A DNA stretch of 64,000 nt, from positions 186,001 to 250,000 of the forward strand of contig NZ_CABGGS010000044.1 of NCBI RefSeq assembly GCF_902158555.1. The letters run 5' to 3'. Positions 26,219 through 36,058 of the stretch are shown here, piece by piece. The notes under the pieces are model-generated. The model had not been told where the DNA came from. It made no database searches and worked only from the letters and a program-made list of their open reading frames with translations. The translations under genes and the position numbers were made by a program. The first letter of the stretch is position 1, and each line of letters opens with the position of its first letter. The stretch comes from Klebsiella spallanzanii. GTDB taxonomy: Bacteria; Pseudomonadota; Gammaproteobacteria; Enterobacterales; Enterobacteriaceae.

Positions 26219-26683
26219 CGATATCCTCGTTCGCTTTCTGCGCAAATGCGCATGACTAAAAGTAAAGGCGGCGCAGTATACCACAAGCAAAGGAAAAAAA
26301 AGGAGTGCTTGATTTTTGTTCTCTCATTTGAATGGTGAATGATTTTAATTTGCTGAATAATACGTAATCATGAGAACTAAGCGCAATAATTCTTCATGAA
26401 GGCATTTTGAAGTTAATAATTGTTACATATTTTGTTTCGTATTTATCACCTACGCAAAGTGTTGTGTTATTGCGTAATCTGTATGATGAATGTTAACAAA
26501 ATAAGCGTGGCACAACTCTCTGTTATCTATGCATTTCCACCAGGTGTGCAGGCAAATTTCCATATGTCAGTAAGAAATCTTTCATTGGACATTTTTTTGG
26601 CTTTTAAAGTTACGATAAAACCCGGTAATATGTGTGAGATAAGCTGTCAGTAGCGTTATCCCTAAATTCTGGAGATTATTCCA
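26219..26683. other. Intergenic region yecF/uvrY
   Basis: These 465 bases are AT-rich and hold the divergent promoters of yecF and uvrY. A plus-strand open frame from about 26420 has no ribosome site and no family resemblance. Nothing else is seen. Confidence 0.5.
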
Positions 26684-27340
26684 TTGATCAACGTCCTTCT
26701 TGTTGATGACCACGAACTAGTGCGCGCAGGGATACGACGCATTCTGGAAGATATAAAAGGGATTAAAGTTGCCGGTGAGGCCTGCTGCGGTGAGGATGCC
26801 GTGAAATGGTGCCGTGCGAATCCCGTCGATGTAGTTCTGATGGATATGAATATGCCGGGTATCGGAGGTCTTGAAGCTACGCGTAAAATAGCTCGCTCCG
26901 TTGCTGATGCCAAAGTGATTATGCTTACCGTTCATACTGAAAACCCACTACCGGCAAAAGTCATGCAGGCCGGAGCGGCGGGGTACCTCAGTAAAGGCGC
27001 TGCGCCGCAAGAGGTCGTGAATGCGATTCGCTGCGTGGCTTCTGGTCAGCGCTATATCGCTTCTGATATCGCCCAGCAAATGGCGCTTAGCCAGATTGAA
27101 CCGGAAAAGGCGGAATCGCCGTTTGCCAGTTTGTCTGAGCGCGAATTGCAGATTATGCTGATGATCACCAAAGGTCAGAAGGTCAATGAGATTTCAGAGC
27201 AGTTAAATCTGAGTCCTAAGACGGTGAACAGCTACCGCTATCGTATGTTCAGCAAATTGAACATCCATGGCGATGTAGAGCTGACGCACCTGGCAATTCG
27301 CCATGGCCTGTGCAATGCGGAGTCGTTAGCAAATCAGTGA
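26684..27340 (+). CDS. uvrY: BarA/UvrY two-component response regulator
   Basis: The 218-residue protein starts with TTG (TTG ATC AAC GTC), with GGAG upstream; the same rare start is known in E. coli. The receiver domain has the phosphorylated Asp in [10 protein letters not shown] near residue 54 and Lys in LSKGAAP. The C-terminal NarL-type helix-turn-helix has [20 protein letters not shown]. UvrY, phosphorylated by BarA, activates csrB/csrC and so controls carbon storage and virulence. It overlaps uvrC by four bases. Confidence 0.96.
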   Translation: MINVLLVDDHELVRAGIRRILEDIKGIKVAGEACCGEDAVKWCRANPVDVVLMDMNMPGIGGLEATRKIARSVADAKVIMLTVHTENPLPAKVMQAGAAGYLSKGAAPQEVVNAIRCVASGQRYIASDIAQQMALSQIEPEKAESPFASLSERELQIMLMITKGQKVNEISEQLNLSPKTVNSYRYRMFSKLNIHGDVELTHLAIRHGLCNAESLANQ

Positions 27341-29169
27341 GTGATGTTTTTGACGCAAAAGCTTTCCTGAAGACAGTGACCAGCCAACCGGGCGTCTATC
27401 GTATGTATGATGCTGGCGGTACTGTCATCTATGTAGGTAAAGCAAAAGATCTTAAAAAGCGCCTTAGTAGCTATTTTCGCAGCAATCTGGCTTCACGCAA
27501 AACTGAGGCGCTGGTGGCGCTCATCGCGCAAATAGACGTTACCGTTACCCACACTGAAACGGAAGCGCTGTTGCTTGAGCACAACTATATTAAGCTGTAC
27601 CAGCCGCGTTACAACGTGCTGCTGCGCGATGATAAATCCTACCCATTTATTTTCCTTAGCGGTGATACTCACCCCCGTCTGGCGACTCATCGCGGAGCAA
27701 AACATGCTAAAGGCGAATACTTTGGCCCGTTTCCTAATGGTTACGCGGTTCGTGAAACGCTAGCTCTGCTGCAAAAAATCTTCCCCATCCGTCAGTGTGA
27801 GAACAGCGTCTATCGCAACCGTTCTCGACCGTGTCTGCAGTATCAGATTGGACGCTGCCTGGGGCCGTGCGTCGCCGGTTTGGTCAGTGAGGAAGAGTAC
27901 GCGCAGCAGGTCGATTACGTTCGCTTGTTTCTGGCTGGTAAGGACGATCAGGTGCTCACGCAACTGATTTCCCGGATGGAAAAAGCCAGCCAGTCGCTGG
28001 AATTCGAAGAAGCAGCGAGGATCCGTGACCAGATTCAGGCCGTACGCCGGGTAACGGAGAAGCAGTTTGTTTCTAATACCGGTGACGATCTTGATGTGAT
28101 CGGCGTAGCGTTTGATGCGGGAATGGCCTGTGTTCACGTGCTGTTTATTCGTCAGGGGAAAGTGCTGGGCAGCCGTAGTTATTTTCCGAAAGTGCCGGGC
28201 GGAACGGAGCTGGGCGAAGTGGTGGAAACCTTTGTCGGTCAGTTCTACTTACAAGGCAGTCAGATGCGTACGCTGCCCAGCGAGATCTTGCTGGATTTCA
28301 ACCTCGGTGACAAAACCCTGTTGGCAGATTCTCTCTCGGAATTAGCCGGTCGACGCGTTAACGTACAAACGAAACCTCGCGGCGATCGTGCGCGTTATTT
28401 GAAATTGGCGCGAACCAACGCTGCTACGGCGCTGACTACCAAGCTTTCCCAACACTCGACGATTACTCAACGACTGCAGGCGCTGGCCACATTACTTAAG
28501 CTGCCAGCGGTGAACCGTATGGAGTGTTTTGATATCAGCCATACTATGGGCGAACAAACGGTCGCGTCGTGCGTGGTTTTTGATAGCAAGGGCCCCCTGC
28601 GCGCAGAATATCGCCGTTATAACATTACCGGTATCACGCCGGGAGATGATTACGCGGCGATGAATCAGGTGTTGCGCCGCCGTTACGGTAAGGCGATAGA
28701 AGAAAGCAAAATTCCTGACGTGATTCTGATCGATGGCGGCAAAGGTCAGCTCGGACAGGCAAAAACGGTATTTGCCGAGCTGGACGTGTCGTGGGATAAA
28801 AACCATCCTCTGTTACTTGGGGTGGCAAAAGGCAGCGATCGTAAAGCAGGACTGGAGACGCTATTCTTCGAACCTGAAGGCGAGGGCTTCAGCCTGCCGC
28901 CGGATTCGCCAGCGCTGCACGTTATCCAGCATATTCGCGATGAGTCGCACGATCACGCTATCACCGGACACCGTAAAAAACGGGCGAAAGTGAAAAGTAC
29001 CAGTACGCTGGAAACTATCGAAGGGGTGGGGCCGAAACGCCGTCAGATGCTGCTGAAGTATATGGGCGGTTTGCAGGGGTTACAGCAAGCCAGCGTTGAA
29101 GAGATTGCTAAAGTTCCGGGTATATCTCACGGTCTGGCAGAAAAGATCTTCTACTCGTTGAAACATTAG
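27337..29169 (+). CDS. uvrC: Excinuclease ABC subunit C
   Basis: The start is GTG (GTG AGT GAT), overlapping the uvrY TGA as GTGA; the resulting 610 residues equal E. coli UvrC. The N-terminal GIY-YIG nuclease reads [22 protein letters not shown] helix pair near 205-235, the central RNase H-like domain with the DGGKGQ Asp, and the C-terminal tandem helix-hairpin-helix ([10 protein letters not shown] and [12 protein letters not shown]) follow. UvrC makes both incisions in nucleotide excision repair. It is translationally coupled to uvrY and followed by pgsA. Confidence 0.96.
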   Translation: MSDVFDAKAFLKTVTSQPGVYRMYDAGGTVIYVGKAKDLKKRLSSYFRSNLASRKTEALVALIAQIDVTVTHTETEALLLEHNYIKLYQPRYNVLLRDDKSYPFIFLSGDTHPRLATHRGAKHAKGEYFGPFPNGYAVRETLALLQKIFPIRQCENSVYRNRSRPCLQYQIGRCLGPCVAGLVSEEEYAQQVDYVRLFLAGKDDQVLTQLISRMEKASQSLEFEEAARIRDQIQAVRRVTEKQFVSNTGDDLDVIGVAFDAGMACVHVLFIRQGKVLGSRSYFPKVPGGTELGEVVETFVGQFYLQGSQMRTLPSEILLDFNLGDKTLLADSLSELAGRRVNVQTKPRGDRARYLKLARTNAATALTTKLSQHSTITQRLQALATLLKLPAVNRMECFDISHTMGEQTVASCVVFDSKGPLRAEYRRYNITGITPGDDYAAMNQVLRRRYGKAIEESKIPDVILIDGGKGQLGQAKTVFAELDVSWDKNHPLLLGVAKGSDRKAGLETLFFEPEGEGFSLPPDSPALHVIQHIRDESHDHAITGHRKKRAKVKSTSTLETIEGVGPKRRQMLLKYMGGLQGLQQASVEEIAKVPGISHGLAEKIFYSLKH

Positions 29170-29226
29170 GGGCTCTGTAGCAACATAGGGCTAATTTTTA
29201 CTTACAACAGATAGTTACCCGTTACT

Positions 29227-29775
29227 ATGCGATTTAATATCCCTACGCTGCTTACTCTGTTTCGCGTCATCCTTATTCCTTTCTTTGTACTGGCGTTTTA
29301 TCTGCCGTTTACCTGGGCTCCTTTTGCCTGCGCGCTCATTTTCTTTGTTGCTGCCGTAACCGACTGGTTCGATGGTTACCTCGCGCGTCGCTGGAATCAG
29401 AGTACCCGTTTCGGTGCTTTCCTCGATCCAGTAGCGGATAAGGTCATGGTCGCTATTGCGATGGTGCTGGTTGCTGAACATTATCATACCTGGTGGGTGA
29501 CTTTACCTGCTGCAACCATGATTGCCCGTGAAATCATTATTTCAGCTTTACGCGAGTGGATGGCTGAACTGGGCAAGCGCAGCAGCGTAGCGGTTTCGTG
29601 GATAGGTAAAGTAAAAACGACGGCTCAGATGGCGGCGCTGGTATGGATGCTCTGGCGGCCAAACATTTGGGTTGAATGGGCTGGAATTGGCTTGTTTCTC
29701 GTGGCGGCGGTGCTGACGCTCTGGTCCATGCTGCAATATTTGAACGCAGCGCGCGGCGATTTGCTTGATCAGTGA
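29227..29775 (+). CDS. pgsA: Phosphatidylglycerophosphate synthase
   Basis: The 182-residue membrane protein carries the CDP-alcohol phosphotransferase signature in [11 protein letters not shown]...[10 protein letters not shown], with all Asp residues. It makes phosphatidylglycerophosphate from CDP-diacylglycerol and glycerol 3-phosphate, the committed step to phosphatidylglycerol and cardiolipin. About four membrane segments are visible. It starts 57 bases after uvrC and precedes the tRNA operon, as in E. coli. Confidence 0.96.
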   Translation: MRFNIPTLLTLFRVILIPFFVLAFYLPFTWAPFACALIFFVAAVTDWFDGYLARRWNQSTRFGAFLDPVADKVMVAIAMVLVAEHYHTWWVTLPAATMIAREIIISALREWMAELGKRSSVAVSWIGKVKTTAQMAALVWMLWRPNIWVEWAGIGLFLVAAVLTLWSMLQYLNAARGDLLDQ

Positions 29776-29926
29776 TCGTTTCGGCGCAATTTTCAGCAAA
29801 CAACACAAGGTTTTAAAAAATAACGTTGACTCATTGCGCCAGGTAAGTAGAATGCAACGCATCGAACGGCAGCACAGTCTGGCAGACGATAACAAAATCA
29901 AGCGATTAGCAAATTAGCTTGATGAT

Positions 29927-30002
<76 letters not shown>

Positions 30003-30040
30003 GTTTAAAACATCGGCAATAGCGGGTGTTAAAGTATTAA

Positions 30041-30114
30041 GGCGCGTTAGCAAAGCGGTTATGTAGCGGATTGCAAATCCGTCTAGTCCGGTTCGACTCC
30101 GGAACGCGCCTCCA
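30041..30114 (+). tRNA. cysT: tRNA-Cys (anticodon GCA)
   Basis: The 74-base cloverleaf opens GGCGCGTTAGCAAAGCGG and closes AACGCGCCTCCA. The anticodon loop ATTGCAAAT gives GCA. It lies 38 bases after glyW. Confidence 0.97.
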
Positions 30115-30127
30115 ATTACTATCCCGA

Positions 30128-30214
30128 GCCCGGGTGGTGGAATCGGTAGACACAAGGGATTTAAAATCCCTCGGCGTTCGCGCTGTGCGGGTTCAAGTCC
30201 CGCTCCGGGTACCA
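30128..30214 (+). tRNA. leuZ: tRNA-Leu (anticodon TAA)
   Basis: The 87-base class II tRNA with a long variable arm opens GCCCGGGTGGTGGAATCGG and closes CTCCGGGTACCA. The loop ATTTAAAAT gives TAA. It lies 13 bases after cysT and ends the operon. Confidence 0.97.
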
Positions 30215-30280
30215 TTGGGATATGGCAGAATAATCAAAGCAATAAGCAGTGTCGTGAAACCACCTACGGGTGGTTTTTTT
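30215..30280 (+). ncRNA. 3'ETS-leuZ spacer RNA (tRNA-derived sRNA sponge)
   Basis: The trailer of the tRNA operon runs from the leuZ CCA to a terminator (AAACCACC-TACG-GGTGGTTTTTTT). In E. coli the excised 3' external transcribed spacer of leuZ base-pairs with RyhB and RybB and damps their noise. The segment CAAAGCAATAAGCAGTGTCG is the likely pairing region. The sponge role is inferred from the position and the remembered E. coli sequence. Confidence 0.65.
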
Positions 30281-30441
30281 GTATCTGAAATCCTCCTTTC
30301 CAAAAATGCTTACCGCTTCCACCGGATGCCTTCAGTGAGATAGCTGATATCATTCGTAACCTGAAGCTTCAGTAGCTGAGTGGTTTTCTCACGCTATTTC
30401 CGTTACTGTAAGCGCCATTTTTTACGACGATGAGCCTGTTT

Positions 30442-31110
30442 ATGAAAACTGGACCCCTGAACGAAAGCGAAGTTGAATGGCTGGATGATGTCCTGTCGAA
30501 ATATGCGCAAGACGGTACCATCATGGATGTTGCTGAACTTGATGGGTTGCTAACGGCCATTCTCTCAGGGCCAACGGAGATTGAACCTGCGCAGTGGCTG
30601 ATTGCTATCTGGGGCGGGGCAGATAACGTACCGCGCTGGGCCAACGATCGCGAGCGGGATCGCTTTGTTAATCTCACGTTGCAGCAGATGAGCGATATTG
30701 CTGAGCGTTTAAGCGATTACCCTGAACAATTCGAACCGATGTTTGGCAGCCGCGAAGAGGAAGGACAGGAGCTCACTATCGTTGAGGAGTGGTGCTTCGG
30801 CTATATGCGCGGAGTGGGATTGAGCGACTGGTCTGCTTTGCCTGCGGAACTGCAGTCAGAACTGGATGTGATTGCTCTGCACGGCACCGAGGAGCGATTC
30901 GAAGCGCTTGATGAATTGTCCGCCGAAGAGTTTATTTCCAGCGTTGAGCGAATTCGTCCTGCGGCTCTGACGCTTTACAACTACTGGACAGAGCACGCTC
31001 AGCCGGCAGAAGTTCAGCAGCCAATCAGAAACGAGGCGAAGATTGGGCGTAACGATCCTTGCCCATGCGGCAGCGGGAAGAAATACAAACAGTGCTGTTT
31101 AGCGAAATAA
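30442..31110 (+). CDS. yecA: YecA family protein with C-terminal SEC-C metal motif
   Basis: The 222-residue product starts [19 protein letters not shown], as in E. coli; an ATG four codons earlier is possible and neither has a strong ribosome site. The body is a UPF0149 helical domain (residues 1-180). The tail [18 protein letters not shown] is the zinc- or iron-binding SEC-C motif also found at the end of SecA. E. coli YecA has been reported to bind ribosomes and SecB through this region. A terminator follows at once. Confidence 0.92.
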   Translation: MKTGPLNESEVEWLDDVLSKYAQDGTIMDVAELDGLLTAILSGPTEIEPAQWLIAIWGGADNVPRWANDRERDRFVNLTLQQMSDIAERLSDYPEQFEPMFGSREEEGQELTIVEEWCFGYMRGVGLSDWSALPAELQSELDVIALHGTEERFEALDELSAEEFISSVERIRPAALTLYNYWTEHAQPAEVQQPIRNEAKIGRNDPCPCGSGKKYKQCCLAK

Positions 31111-31115
31111 AAGAA

Positions 31116-31140
31116 GGGGCCGCGCAGGCCCCTGATTTTT
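31116..31140 (+). terminator. Terminator between convergent yecA and tyrP
   Basis: GGGGCC-GCGCA-GGCCCC is followed by TGATTTTT. It overlaps the tyrP stop codon. Confidence 0.8.
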
Positions 31141-32350
31141 ATCCCACTGCAGGCAGCAATCCTGCAACGATTGCAAACTGAATCACCACGATCCCAATTC
31201 CGCACGCCAGAACCAACCACAGCGCAGGCGCCCCCCCGGCAACGCGCCAGGCGGCATCAGGATGCTGTTGACGGCTTTTCATGACCAGCAAAGAAGGCAA
31301 CATGAGCGCCAGAACTGCCAACGCGACGCCCGCATATCCTAAAGCCATCACGAAGCCACGCGGATAGAAGAGCGCAAAGGCCAGAGGAGGTAAAAAGGTA
31401 ATCAGACCGCTCTGTATACGCCCGCCAGCGCTGTTTTTGCGCTGAAAGAGATCGGCCAGATAATCGAACAGGCCGAGCGCCACGCCAAGGAATGAGGTCG
31501 CCAGCGCCAGGTCGGCAAACAGGTGAACCGCCAGCTCAACGTGCGATGAAGCAACCACTTCACGAATGGCTTCCAGCAGTCCGTTAAGTCCGGCATTTTT
31601 CGCCAGCAGAGCGGTAAAGGCTGGGGAATCAATGCTGCCAAGGGTCGCCAGCTGCCAGAAAATATAGGCAACCAGAGGAATAAAGCTCCCGATAACAAAT
31701 ACCCGACGCAGTTTGCGAATATCCCCGCCCAGGTAGCTGACAATACTGGGTATGCTACCGTGAAAGCCAAAAGAGGTAAAAATGACCGGAATTGCCGACA
31801 GCGCTAGCCCTTGCTGTAGCGGCAGGGTTAGCAGGTTCATCTGATGGATATGGGGCAGCAGAAGCGCCAGCATAATGGCGAGAAAGATAATCTTTGCGCT
31901 GAATAAGAAGCGGTTAAAAAGATCGACCAGCGATGTGCCGATGCAAACCACCGTCCCGCCTATCCCGGTAAAAATCAGAACTCCTGCCGCAGGGGGCAGC
32001 GTCCAGTCCAGCCATTGGTTGAGACTTGAGGCCAGTAGTTCACCGGCACCGCTAATATAGGCAGCCGTTAGGGCATACATCAAGAACAGCATGCAACAAC
32101 CCGTGGCCCACTGCCCATAACGCCCCAGATAGCGCGCCGCCAGAGAGCCCAGCCCCATATCGGCTGGTACATGCTGGTAGACTTCCAGCAACAACAACGC
32201 GGTGTAACACATCAGCGCCCATAGCGTTATCAGCAAAGCTAACGTTACGCCAAAACCTACGCCTGCTGATGCCAGCGGCATTGCTAACATCCCGGCTCCG
32301 ATTGTGGTGCCAGCAACGATTAAAATACTACCAAGAGTGCGGTTCTTCAC
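31139..32350 (-). CDS. tyrP: Tyrosine-specific permease
   Basis: The start is taken as GTG (GTG AAG AAC CGC), giving 403 residues, the length of E. coli TyrP; a longer frame with ATG 10 codons upstream is less likely. It is an HAAAP-family symporter with 11 hydrophobic helices and the N-terminal signature [19 protein letters not shown]. It imports tyrosine with protons across the inner membrane. A TyrR box lies about 92 bases upstream, pointing to control by aromatic amino acids. Confidence 0.95.
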   Translation of the reverse strand: MKNRTLGSILIVAGTTIGAGMLAMPLASAGVGFGVTLALLITLWALMCYTALLLLEVYQHVPADMGLGSLAARYLGRYGQWATGCCMLFLMYALTAAYISGAGELLASSLNQWLDWTLPPAAGVLIFTGIGGTVVCIGTSLVDLFNRFLFSAKIIFLAIMLALLLPHIHQMNLLTLPLQQGLALSAIPVIFTSFGFHGSIPSIVSYLGGDIRKLRRVFVIGSFIPLVAYIFWQLATLGSIDSPAFTALLAKNAGLNGLLEAIREVVASSHVELAVHLFADLALATSFLGVALGLFDYLADLFQRKNSAGGRIQSGLITFLPPLAFALFYPRGFVMALGYAGVALAVLALMLPSLLVMKSRQQHPDAAWRVAGGAPALWLVLACGIGIVVIQFAIVAGLLPAVG

Positions 32351-32441
32351 GCTTTTCTCTGTCCATGATGGAATACACAATTAATTATGCCGCGCAGAGT
32401 ATGTGAAATCAGTAGGTTCGTCAAATGAGGGTTACAGGAAG

Positions 32442-32459
32442 TGTAACTATAAATTTACG
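32442..32459. promoter_or_regulatory. TyrR box upstream of tyrP
   Basis: TGTAACTATAAATTTACG matches the TyrR consensus TGTAAAnnnnnnTTTACA at 10 of 12 defined positions. It lies between divergent tyrP and yecH, 92-109 bases before the tyrP start. A second weaker box was not clearly identified. Confidence 0.7.
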
Positions 32460-32545
32460 CTCGGTTAAGGTTTGCCTTAAAGATGCGCTGGCGCAAGAAT
32501 CCAGTGTTCTGGCTGGTTTATTCTCTGCGCTTTAAGGGAGGTGTT

Positions 32546-32785
32546 ATGCAATCGATTCATGGTCACGAAGTTCTGCAAATGATGATCGCATCAGGCGAGC
32601 CTTATACCGTTGCGACGCTTGAAGCGGCGATTACAGCCCGTTTCGGGAAAGAGGCTCGGTTTCACACTTGTTCGGCGGAAAACCTGAGCGCGGCGGAGCT
32701 GGTGGCATTTTTGCAGAAAAAAGGGAAATTTATTGCCGCTGAGGAAGGGTTCAATACACACGAAAGTAAAATTTGCCGCCATTAA
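32546..32785 (+). CDS. yecH: YecH family protein (DUF2492)
   Basis: The 79-residue protein has AGGGAGGT before its ATG and starts MQSIHGHEVLQMMIASGE. RFHTCSAE and the C-terminal KICRH hold conserved Cys and His residues suggesting a metal site. It is near identical to E. coli YecH, of unknown function. It is divergent from tyrP and convergent with ftnA. Confidence 0.92.
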   Translation: MQSIHGHEVLQMMIASGEPYTVATLEAAITARFGKEARFHTCSAENLSAAELVAFLQKKGKFIAAEEGFNTHESKICRH

Positions 32786-32787
32786 TA

Positions 32788-32820
32788 CGGCAGCGAGCGC
32801 TGAGCGTCGCTGCCGATTTT
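32788..32820. terminator. Terminator between convergent yecH and ftnA
   Basis: CGGCAGCGA...TCGCTGCCG with a following ATTTTATT forms a stem that can serve both strands. Confidence 0.75.
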
Positions 32821-32821
32821 A

Positions 32822-33319
32822 TTAATTTTGCGTATCGAGCGTGGCCAGCTCTTTATCAATAAAGTACAGGCCTTCGCCGCTTTTGCCTGCGAGGGTCAGT
32901 TTATCGATAACAGATTTAAACAGTTTCTCTTCTTCGTGCTGTTCAGCAACGTACCATTGCAGGAAATTAAAGGTTGGATAATCCTGGCTGGTCATTGCCG
33001 CGTGAGCCAGTTCGTTAATTTTCTGCGTGATCAACTGTTCGTGTTCATAGGTAACGCGGAACAGCTCGTCCAGCGACGCATATTCGGCAAACGGTGACGC
33101 GATAGCGGTAATGCAAGGCAGGCTGCCGGTATCGGTCAGGTAGTCGAACAGGCGCTGCATATGGGTCATCTCTTCCTGCGCGTGGCGACGCAGAAACGCT
33201 GCGGCACCTTCAAAACTATGGTAGCTGCACCAGGCGCTCATTTGCTGATAAAGGAGAGAAGAATAAAGTTCAAGGTTCATCTGCGCATTAAGCTTATCGA
33301 TCATTTCTGTTTTTAGCAT
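32822..33319 (-). CDS. ftnA: Bacterial non-heme ferritin FtnA
   Basis: The 165-residue protein is a four-helix ferritin. Ferroxidase ligands are visible: Glu17 in NLELYSS, Glu50 and His53 in HAQEEMTHM, Glu94 in YEHEQL and Gln127 in AEQHEEEK. Twenty-four subunits form a shell that stores iron under replete conditions. It is convergent with yecH. A Fur-like sequence lies about 150 bases upstream, in keeping with Fur-dependent activation known in E. coli. Confidence 0.95.
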   Translation of the reverse strand: MLKTEMIDKLNAQMNLELYSSLLYQQMSAWCSYHSFEGAAAFLRRHAQEEMTHMQRLFDYLTDTGSLPCITAIASPFAEYASLDELFRVTYEHEQLITQKINELAHAAMTSQDYPTFNFLQWYVAEQHEEEKLFKSVIDKLTLAGKSGEGLYFIDKELATLDTQN

Positions 33320-33455
33320 CAGGTTGCTCCGGAAATAGAATTAAGGGTTATTGTGCGCTCACTATAATTTGTTATTAATTTATTTGCAAAAAGTAAATTA
33401 ATAAAATCATTTATTAATAATGCAAATGGGAATAACACGCATTGGCAATTTAATA

Positions 33456-33474
33456 AATAATGAGAATGGTTTTA
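33456..33474. promoter_or_regulatory. Candidate Fur box upstream of ftnA
   Basis: AATAATGAGAATGGTTTTA matches about 13 of 19 positions of GATAATGATAATCATTATC. E. coli ftnA is activated by Fur from distal sites that displace H-NS, and this placement (137-155 bases upstream) fits. Confidence 0.45.
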
Positions 33475-33630
33475 ATTTAATATTTCTAACGATATTAATC
33501 GTTGTATCACGTTCAGTGGCGAAAATGGACTCGCTCAGCGGATGCCAATTCCACTGGGCTGGTAATGGAGCGGCGGAAAGATGAACTAGCCTGGCAGGGT
33601 GAGGTCAAAAGTGTGAGGCGATATGCAATT

Positions 33631-33649
33631 TATAAAACAACTTTTCATA
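33631..33649. promoter_or_regulatory. Candidate KdgR operator upstream of the isomerase gene
   Basis: TATAAAACAACTTTTCATA agrees with about 16 of 19 positions of the remembered KdgR pattern AAWRAAAYRNYRTTTYWTT. It is 94-112 bases upstream of the isomerase ATG. Two other loci in this window bear comparable sites, which supports a shared regulator. Confidence 0.5.
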
Positions 33650-33742
33650 AAATTTGAAAGTGTGTTCATAAGGTAGTATTGTTCTTAGCAACGCTAACGA
33701 ACTATCGCGGGAGAGCCCGCACAGCATTCAGGAGAGTAAAGC

Positions 33743-34381
33743 ATGAAAATCGCACTGATGATGGAAAACAGCCAGGCGAACAAAAACGCCATCATCCTCA
33801 ATGAGTTAAATGCCGTTGCTGACGAGAAAGGTTTTCCGGTTTACAACGTCGGTATGAGCGATGAAAACGACCATCACCTGACCTATATTCATTTGGGTAT
33901 CATGGCCAGCATCCTGCTGAACTCTAAAGCGGTCGACTTTGTGGTTACTGGCTGCGGTACAGGGCAGGGCGCACTGATGTCTCTGAACATCCATCCCGGT
34001 GTCGTTTGCGGCTACTGCATCGACCCTGCGGATGCCTTCCTGTTTGCTCAGATCAACAACGGTAATGCGCTTTCTTTACCGTTTGCGAAAGGTTTTGGCT
34101 GGGGCGCAGAGCTGAACGTACGCTTTATCTTTGAAAAAGCGTTCACCGGTCGTAACGGTGAAGGCTATCCGCCGGAGCGTAAAGAGCCTCAGGTGCGCAA
34201 CGCCGGGATCCTGAACACGGTTAAGGCCGCGGTTGTTAAGGATAACTATCTGGATACCCTGCGCGCCATTGACCCGGAACTGGTGAAAACCGCTGTTTCT
34301 GGTCCGCGCTTCCAGCAGTGTTTCTTTGAGAATTGCCAGGATAAAGAGATCGAAGCGTTCGTTCGCCAGATCGTCGGTTAA
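33743..34381 (+). CDS. RpiB/LacA/LacB-fold isomerase, DhuI-like (unsaturated uronate ketol-isomerase)
   Basis: The 212-residue protein belongs to the RpiB/LacAB family by TGCGTGQGALMSLN (Cys71) and NGNALSLPFAKGFGWGAELN. It closely resembles, from memory, streptococcal DhuI, which turns 4-deoxy-L-threo-5-hexosulose uronate into the diketo acid that KduI also makes. The N-terminus MKIALMMENSQANKN and the C-terminal FFENCQD segment are shared with that subgroup and not with true RpiB. TCAGGAGAG precedes the ATG. A KdgR-like box upstream and pectin-type genes nearby support a role in uronate breakdown. A sugar-phosphate isomerase remains possible. Confidence 0.7.
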   Translation: MKIALMMENSQANKNAIILNELNAVADEKGFPVYNVGMSDENDHHLTYIHLGIMASILLNSKAVDFVVTGCGTGQGALMSLNIHPGVVCGYCIDPADAFLFAQINNGNALSLPFAKGFGWGAELNVRFIFEKAFTGRNGEGYPPERKEPQVRNAGILNTVKAAVVKDNYLDTLRAIDPELVKTAVSGPRFQQCFFENCQDKEIEAFVRQIVG

Positions 34382-34396
34382 TATCCTGTCATGATG

Positions 34397-34421
34397 AAAG
34401 GCCAGCGCTGCTGGCCTTTTC
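34397..34421 (+). terminator. Terminator after the DhuI-like gene
   Basis: AAAGGCCAGCGCTGCTGGCCTTTT is a near-perfect palindrome with flanking A and T runs, able to act on both strands; the MFS gene converges on it. Confidence 0.8.
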
Positions 34422-34426
34422 TGTCT

Positions 34427-35848
34427 CTAGTTCTTTTTACTCGACACGCTGCTACCCGCATCTTTTGTCAGATGCAGGCTATCGACCATCCCCACCAGGC
34501 AAATTAGCGCAATAAAAATAAAGGACAGGCGGAAGCTGATGCCCGGGAGTTCGGAAAGCATGAGCCATTTGCTGAACTCTTCCCCAATACGAATACCGAT
34601 TGCTCCGAGCGTAATTCCGAGCCCAACGGCCAGTTGAGAAGCTGTGCTGAACAGAGTATTGGCATAGCTCATCTGCGCTGAAGGGACGTCGGCGAAGGCC
34701 AGAGTGCTGATGCCGGTAAATTGAATCGAACGAAAGACCCCTCCGAGATAGAGAATCACAACGATTAGCCAAACCGGCGTTTGCGGCGTTAAAAAAGCGC
34801 AGGCCAGCAGCGAGCATACGTTTAATGCACCGTTAATCAGCAATAGGCGGCGAAACCCTAACCAGCGGATCAGCGGCGTGGTGACGGGTTTGATGGTTAA
34901 GTTACCGACAAAGACGGCCAGGACCAGCAGCCCGGAGTGGAATGGATCCATGCCAAATCCGACCTGAAACAGCAGCGGCAGCAGAAACGGAACCGCGCTA
35001 ATTGAGGCGCGGAACAGGGAGCCGCCGTACATAGTGACTCGAAAGGTGGGGATTTGTAGCGCATCAAGGCGCACCATCGGCCATTCGGTTCGGCGGAAAT
35101 GCCGCAGCGAAAAGAGCGTGCAGCCAAGGCCCATAGCGAGCAGTACCAAAGTCTGCAAGCCTAAGGGCTGGCGATCGCCGAGCAGCTCCATGCCGGCAAC
35201 GAGGCTAATCATCGCAACCGAGGTAGCAATAAAGCCTGAAACATCGAAAGGGCGCCGTTCATCTTCGCGAATATCAGGGATGATGCGCAGCGCCAGGACG
35301 ATGGCGATAAGCCCGAGCGGCACGTTGATAAAGAAAATCCAGTGCCAGCTGGCATAGCTGGTAATAAACCCGCCTAGCGGAGGACCGATAATTGGCGCAA
35401 CCAGCGCGGGCCAGGTCAAGGTGGCAATTGCTTTAATCAACTGATGCTTCGGCGTGGTACGTAACACCGCCAGCCGACCAACGGGAACCATCAGCGCGCC
35501 GCCTATCCCCTGAAGAATACGCATTGCGACAAACACATCGACATGGGTCGATAGCCCGCAAAAGACCGAGGCCAGGGTAAAAATCGCCAGAGCCAGAGTA
35601 AAGATTTTACGTGCGCCGAAACGATCCGCAATCCAGCCGCTGGCCGGTATCAGGACCGCAAGGGTAATAAGATAGGCGCTAATTCCGATGTTAAGGTCGA
35701 CGGCCGTCACGCCAAAGTCTTTTGCCATGTCGGGTAGGGCAGTCGCAATGACGGTTCCGTCAAGGAACTCCATAAAAAAAGCGCCAGCCACCAGAAGGGC
35801 CGGTGCTGAAAAAGAACGATCGTCCCTGGAAGAGATGTTTGTACTCAT
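34427..35848 (-). CDS. MFS transporter of the DHA2 (EmrB/QacA) drug-efflux type
   Basis: The 473-residue protein starts MSTNISSRDDRSF; the longer frame would begin with TTG. Fourteen hydrophobic segments, motif A GWIADRFGARKIF (about residues 66-78) and motif C-like WPALVAPIIGPPLGG place it in the 14-helix proton antiporters. Typical substrates are drugs or organic acids. Its ribosome site is weak. It is divergent from azuC, with two CRP-like sites between, and is not at this place in E. coli, so it is an accessory gene of this lineage. Confidence 0.82.
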   Translation of the reverse strand: MSTNISSRDDRSFSAPALLVAGAFFMEFLDGTVIATALPDMAKDFGVTAVDLNIGISAYLITLAVLIPASGWIADRFGARKIFTLALAIFTLASVFCGLSTHVDVFVAMRILQGIGGALMVPVGRLAVLRTTPKHQLIKAIATLTWPALVAPIIGPPLGGFITSYASWHWIFFINVPLGLIAIVLALRIIPDIREDERRPFDVSGFIATSVAMISLVAGMELLGDRQPLGLQTLVLLAMGLGCTLFSLRHFRRTEWPMVRLDALQIPTFRVTMYGGSLFRASISAVPFLLPLLFQVGFGMDPFHSGLLVLAVFVGNLTIKPVTTPLIRWLGFRRLLLINGALNVCSLLACAFLTPQTPVWLIVVILYLGGVFRSIQFTGISTLAFADVPSAQMSYANTLFSTASQLAVGLGITLGAIGIRIGEEFSKWLMLSELPGISFRLSFIFIALICLVGMVDSLHLTKDAGSSVSSKKN

Positions 35849-35962
35849 TGTTGTGTCGCTGCCATAGCAAAGTGAGGTCAGATTCAATGTGGAGCATAAA
35901 GATCTTAACTATCCGATTTCACTCACTTTTGTTTAATAGTTAAATTCTTATTGTAAAAAATA

Positions 35963-35978
35963 TGTGATTTATCGCACA
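35963..35978. promoter_or_regulatory. CRP-like site 1 upstream of azuC
   Basis: TGTGATTTATCGCACA matches TGTGAnnnnnnTCACA at 9 of 10 core positions. It lies upstream of the putative azuC -35 box and exactly 30 bases from site 2. Confidence 0.6.
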
Positions 35979-35984
35979 TTCCCA

Positions 35985-36012
35985 TTGATTTTTGTGATAC
36001 AAGTCATATTAT
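35985..36012 (+). promoter_or_regulatory. Putative azuCR promoter
   Basis: TTGATT at 35985-35990 and TATTAT at 36007-36012 are spaced by 16 bases, giving a start near 36019. CRP-like site 2 lies between the two boxes. Confidence 0.5.
35993..36008. promoter_or_regulatory. CRP-like site 2 overlapping the azuC promoter
   Basis: TGTGATACAAGTCATA matches the CRP core at 9 of 10 positions and occupies the spacer of the putative promoter. This is a blocking position, consistent with the reported repression of azuC by CRP in E. coli. Confidence 0.55.
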
Positions 36013-36058
36013 AACCGCATAAACATTAACACCTGCATAACAAAAAGTGGAGTCACTC

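Larger units (their letters stand above)
33320..33742. other. Intergenic region ftnA/dhuI-like gene
   Basis: These 423 AT-rich bases separate divergent ftnA and the isomerase gene. They hold a Fur-like box nearer ftnA and a KdgR-like box nearer the isomerase. The flagellar-regulated yecR found beside ftnA in E. coli was not seen. Confidence 0.55.
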
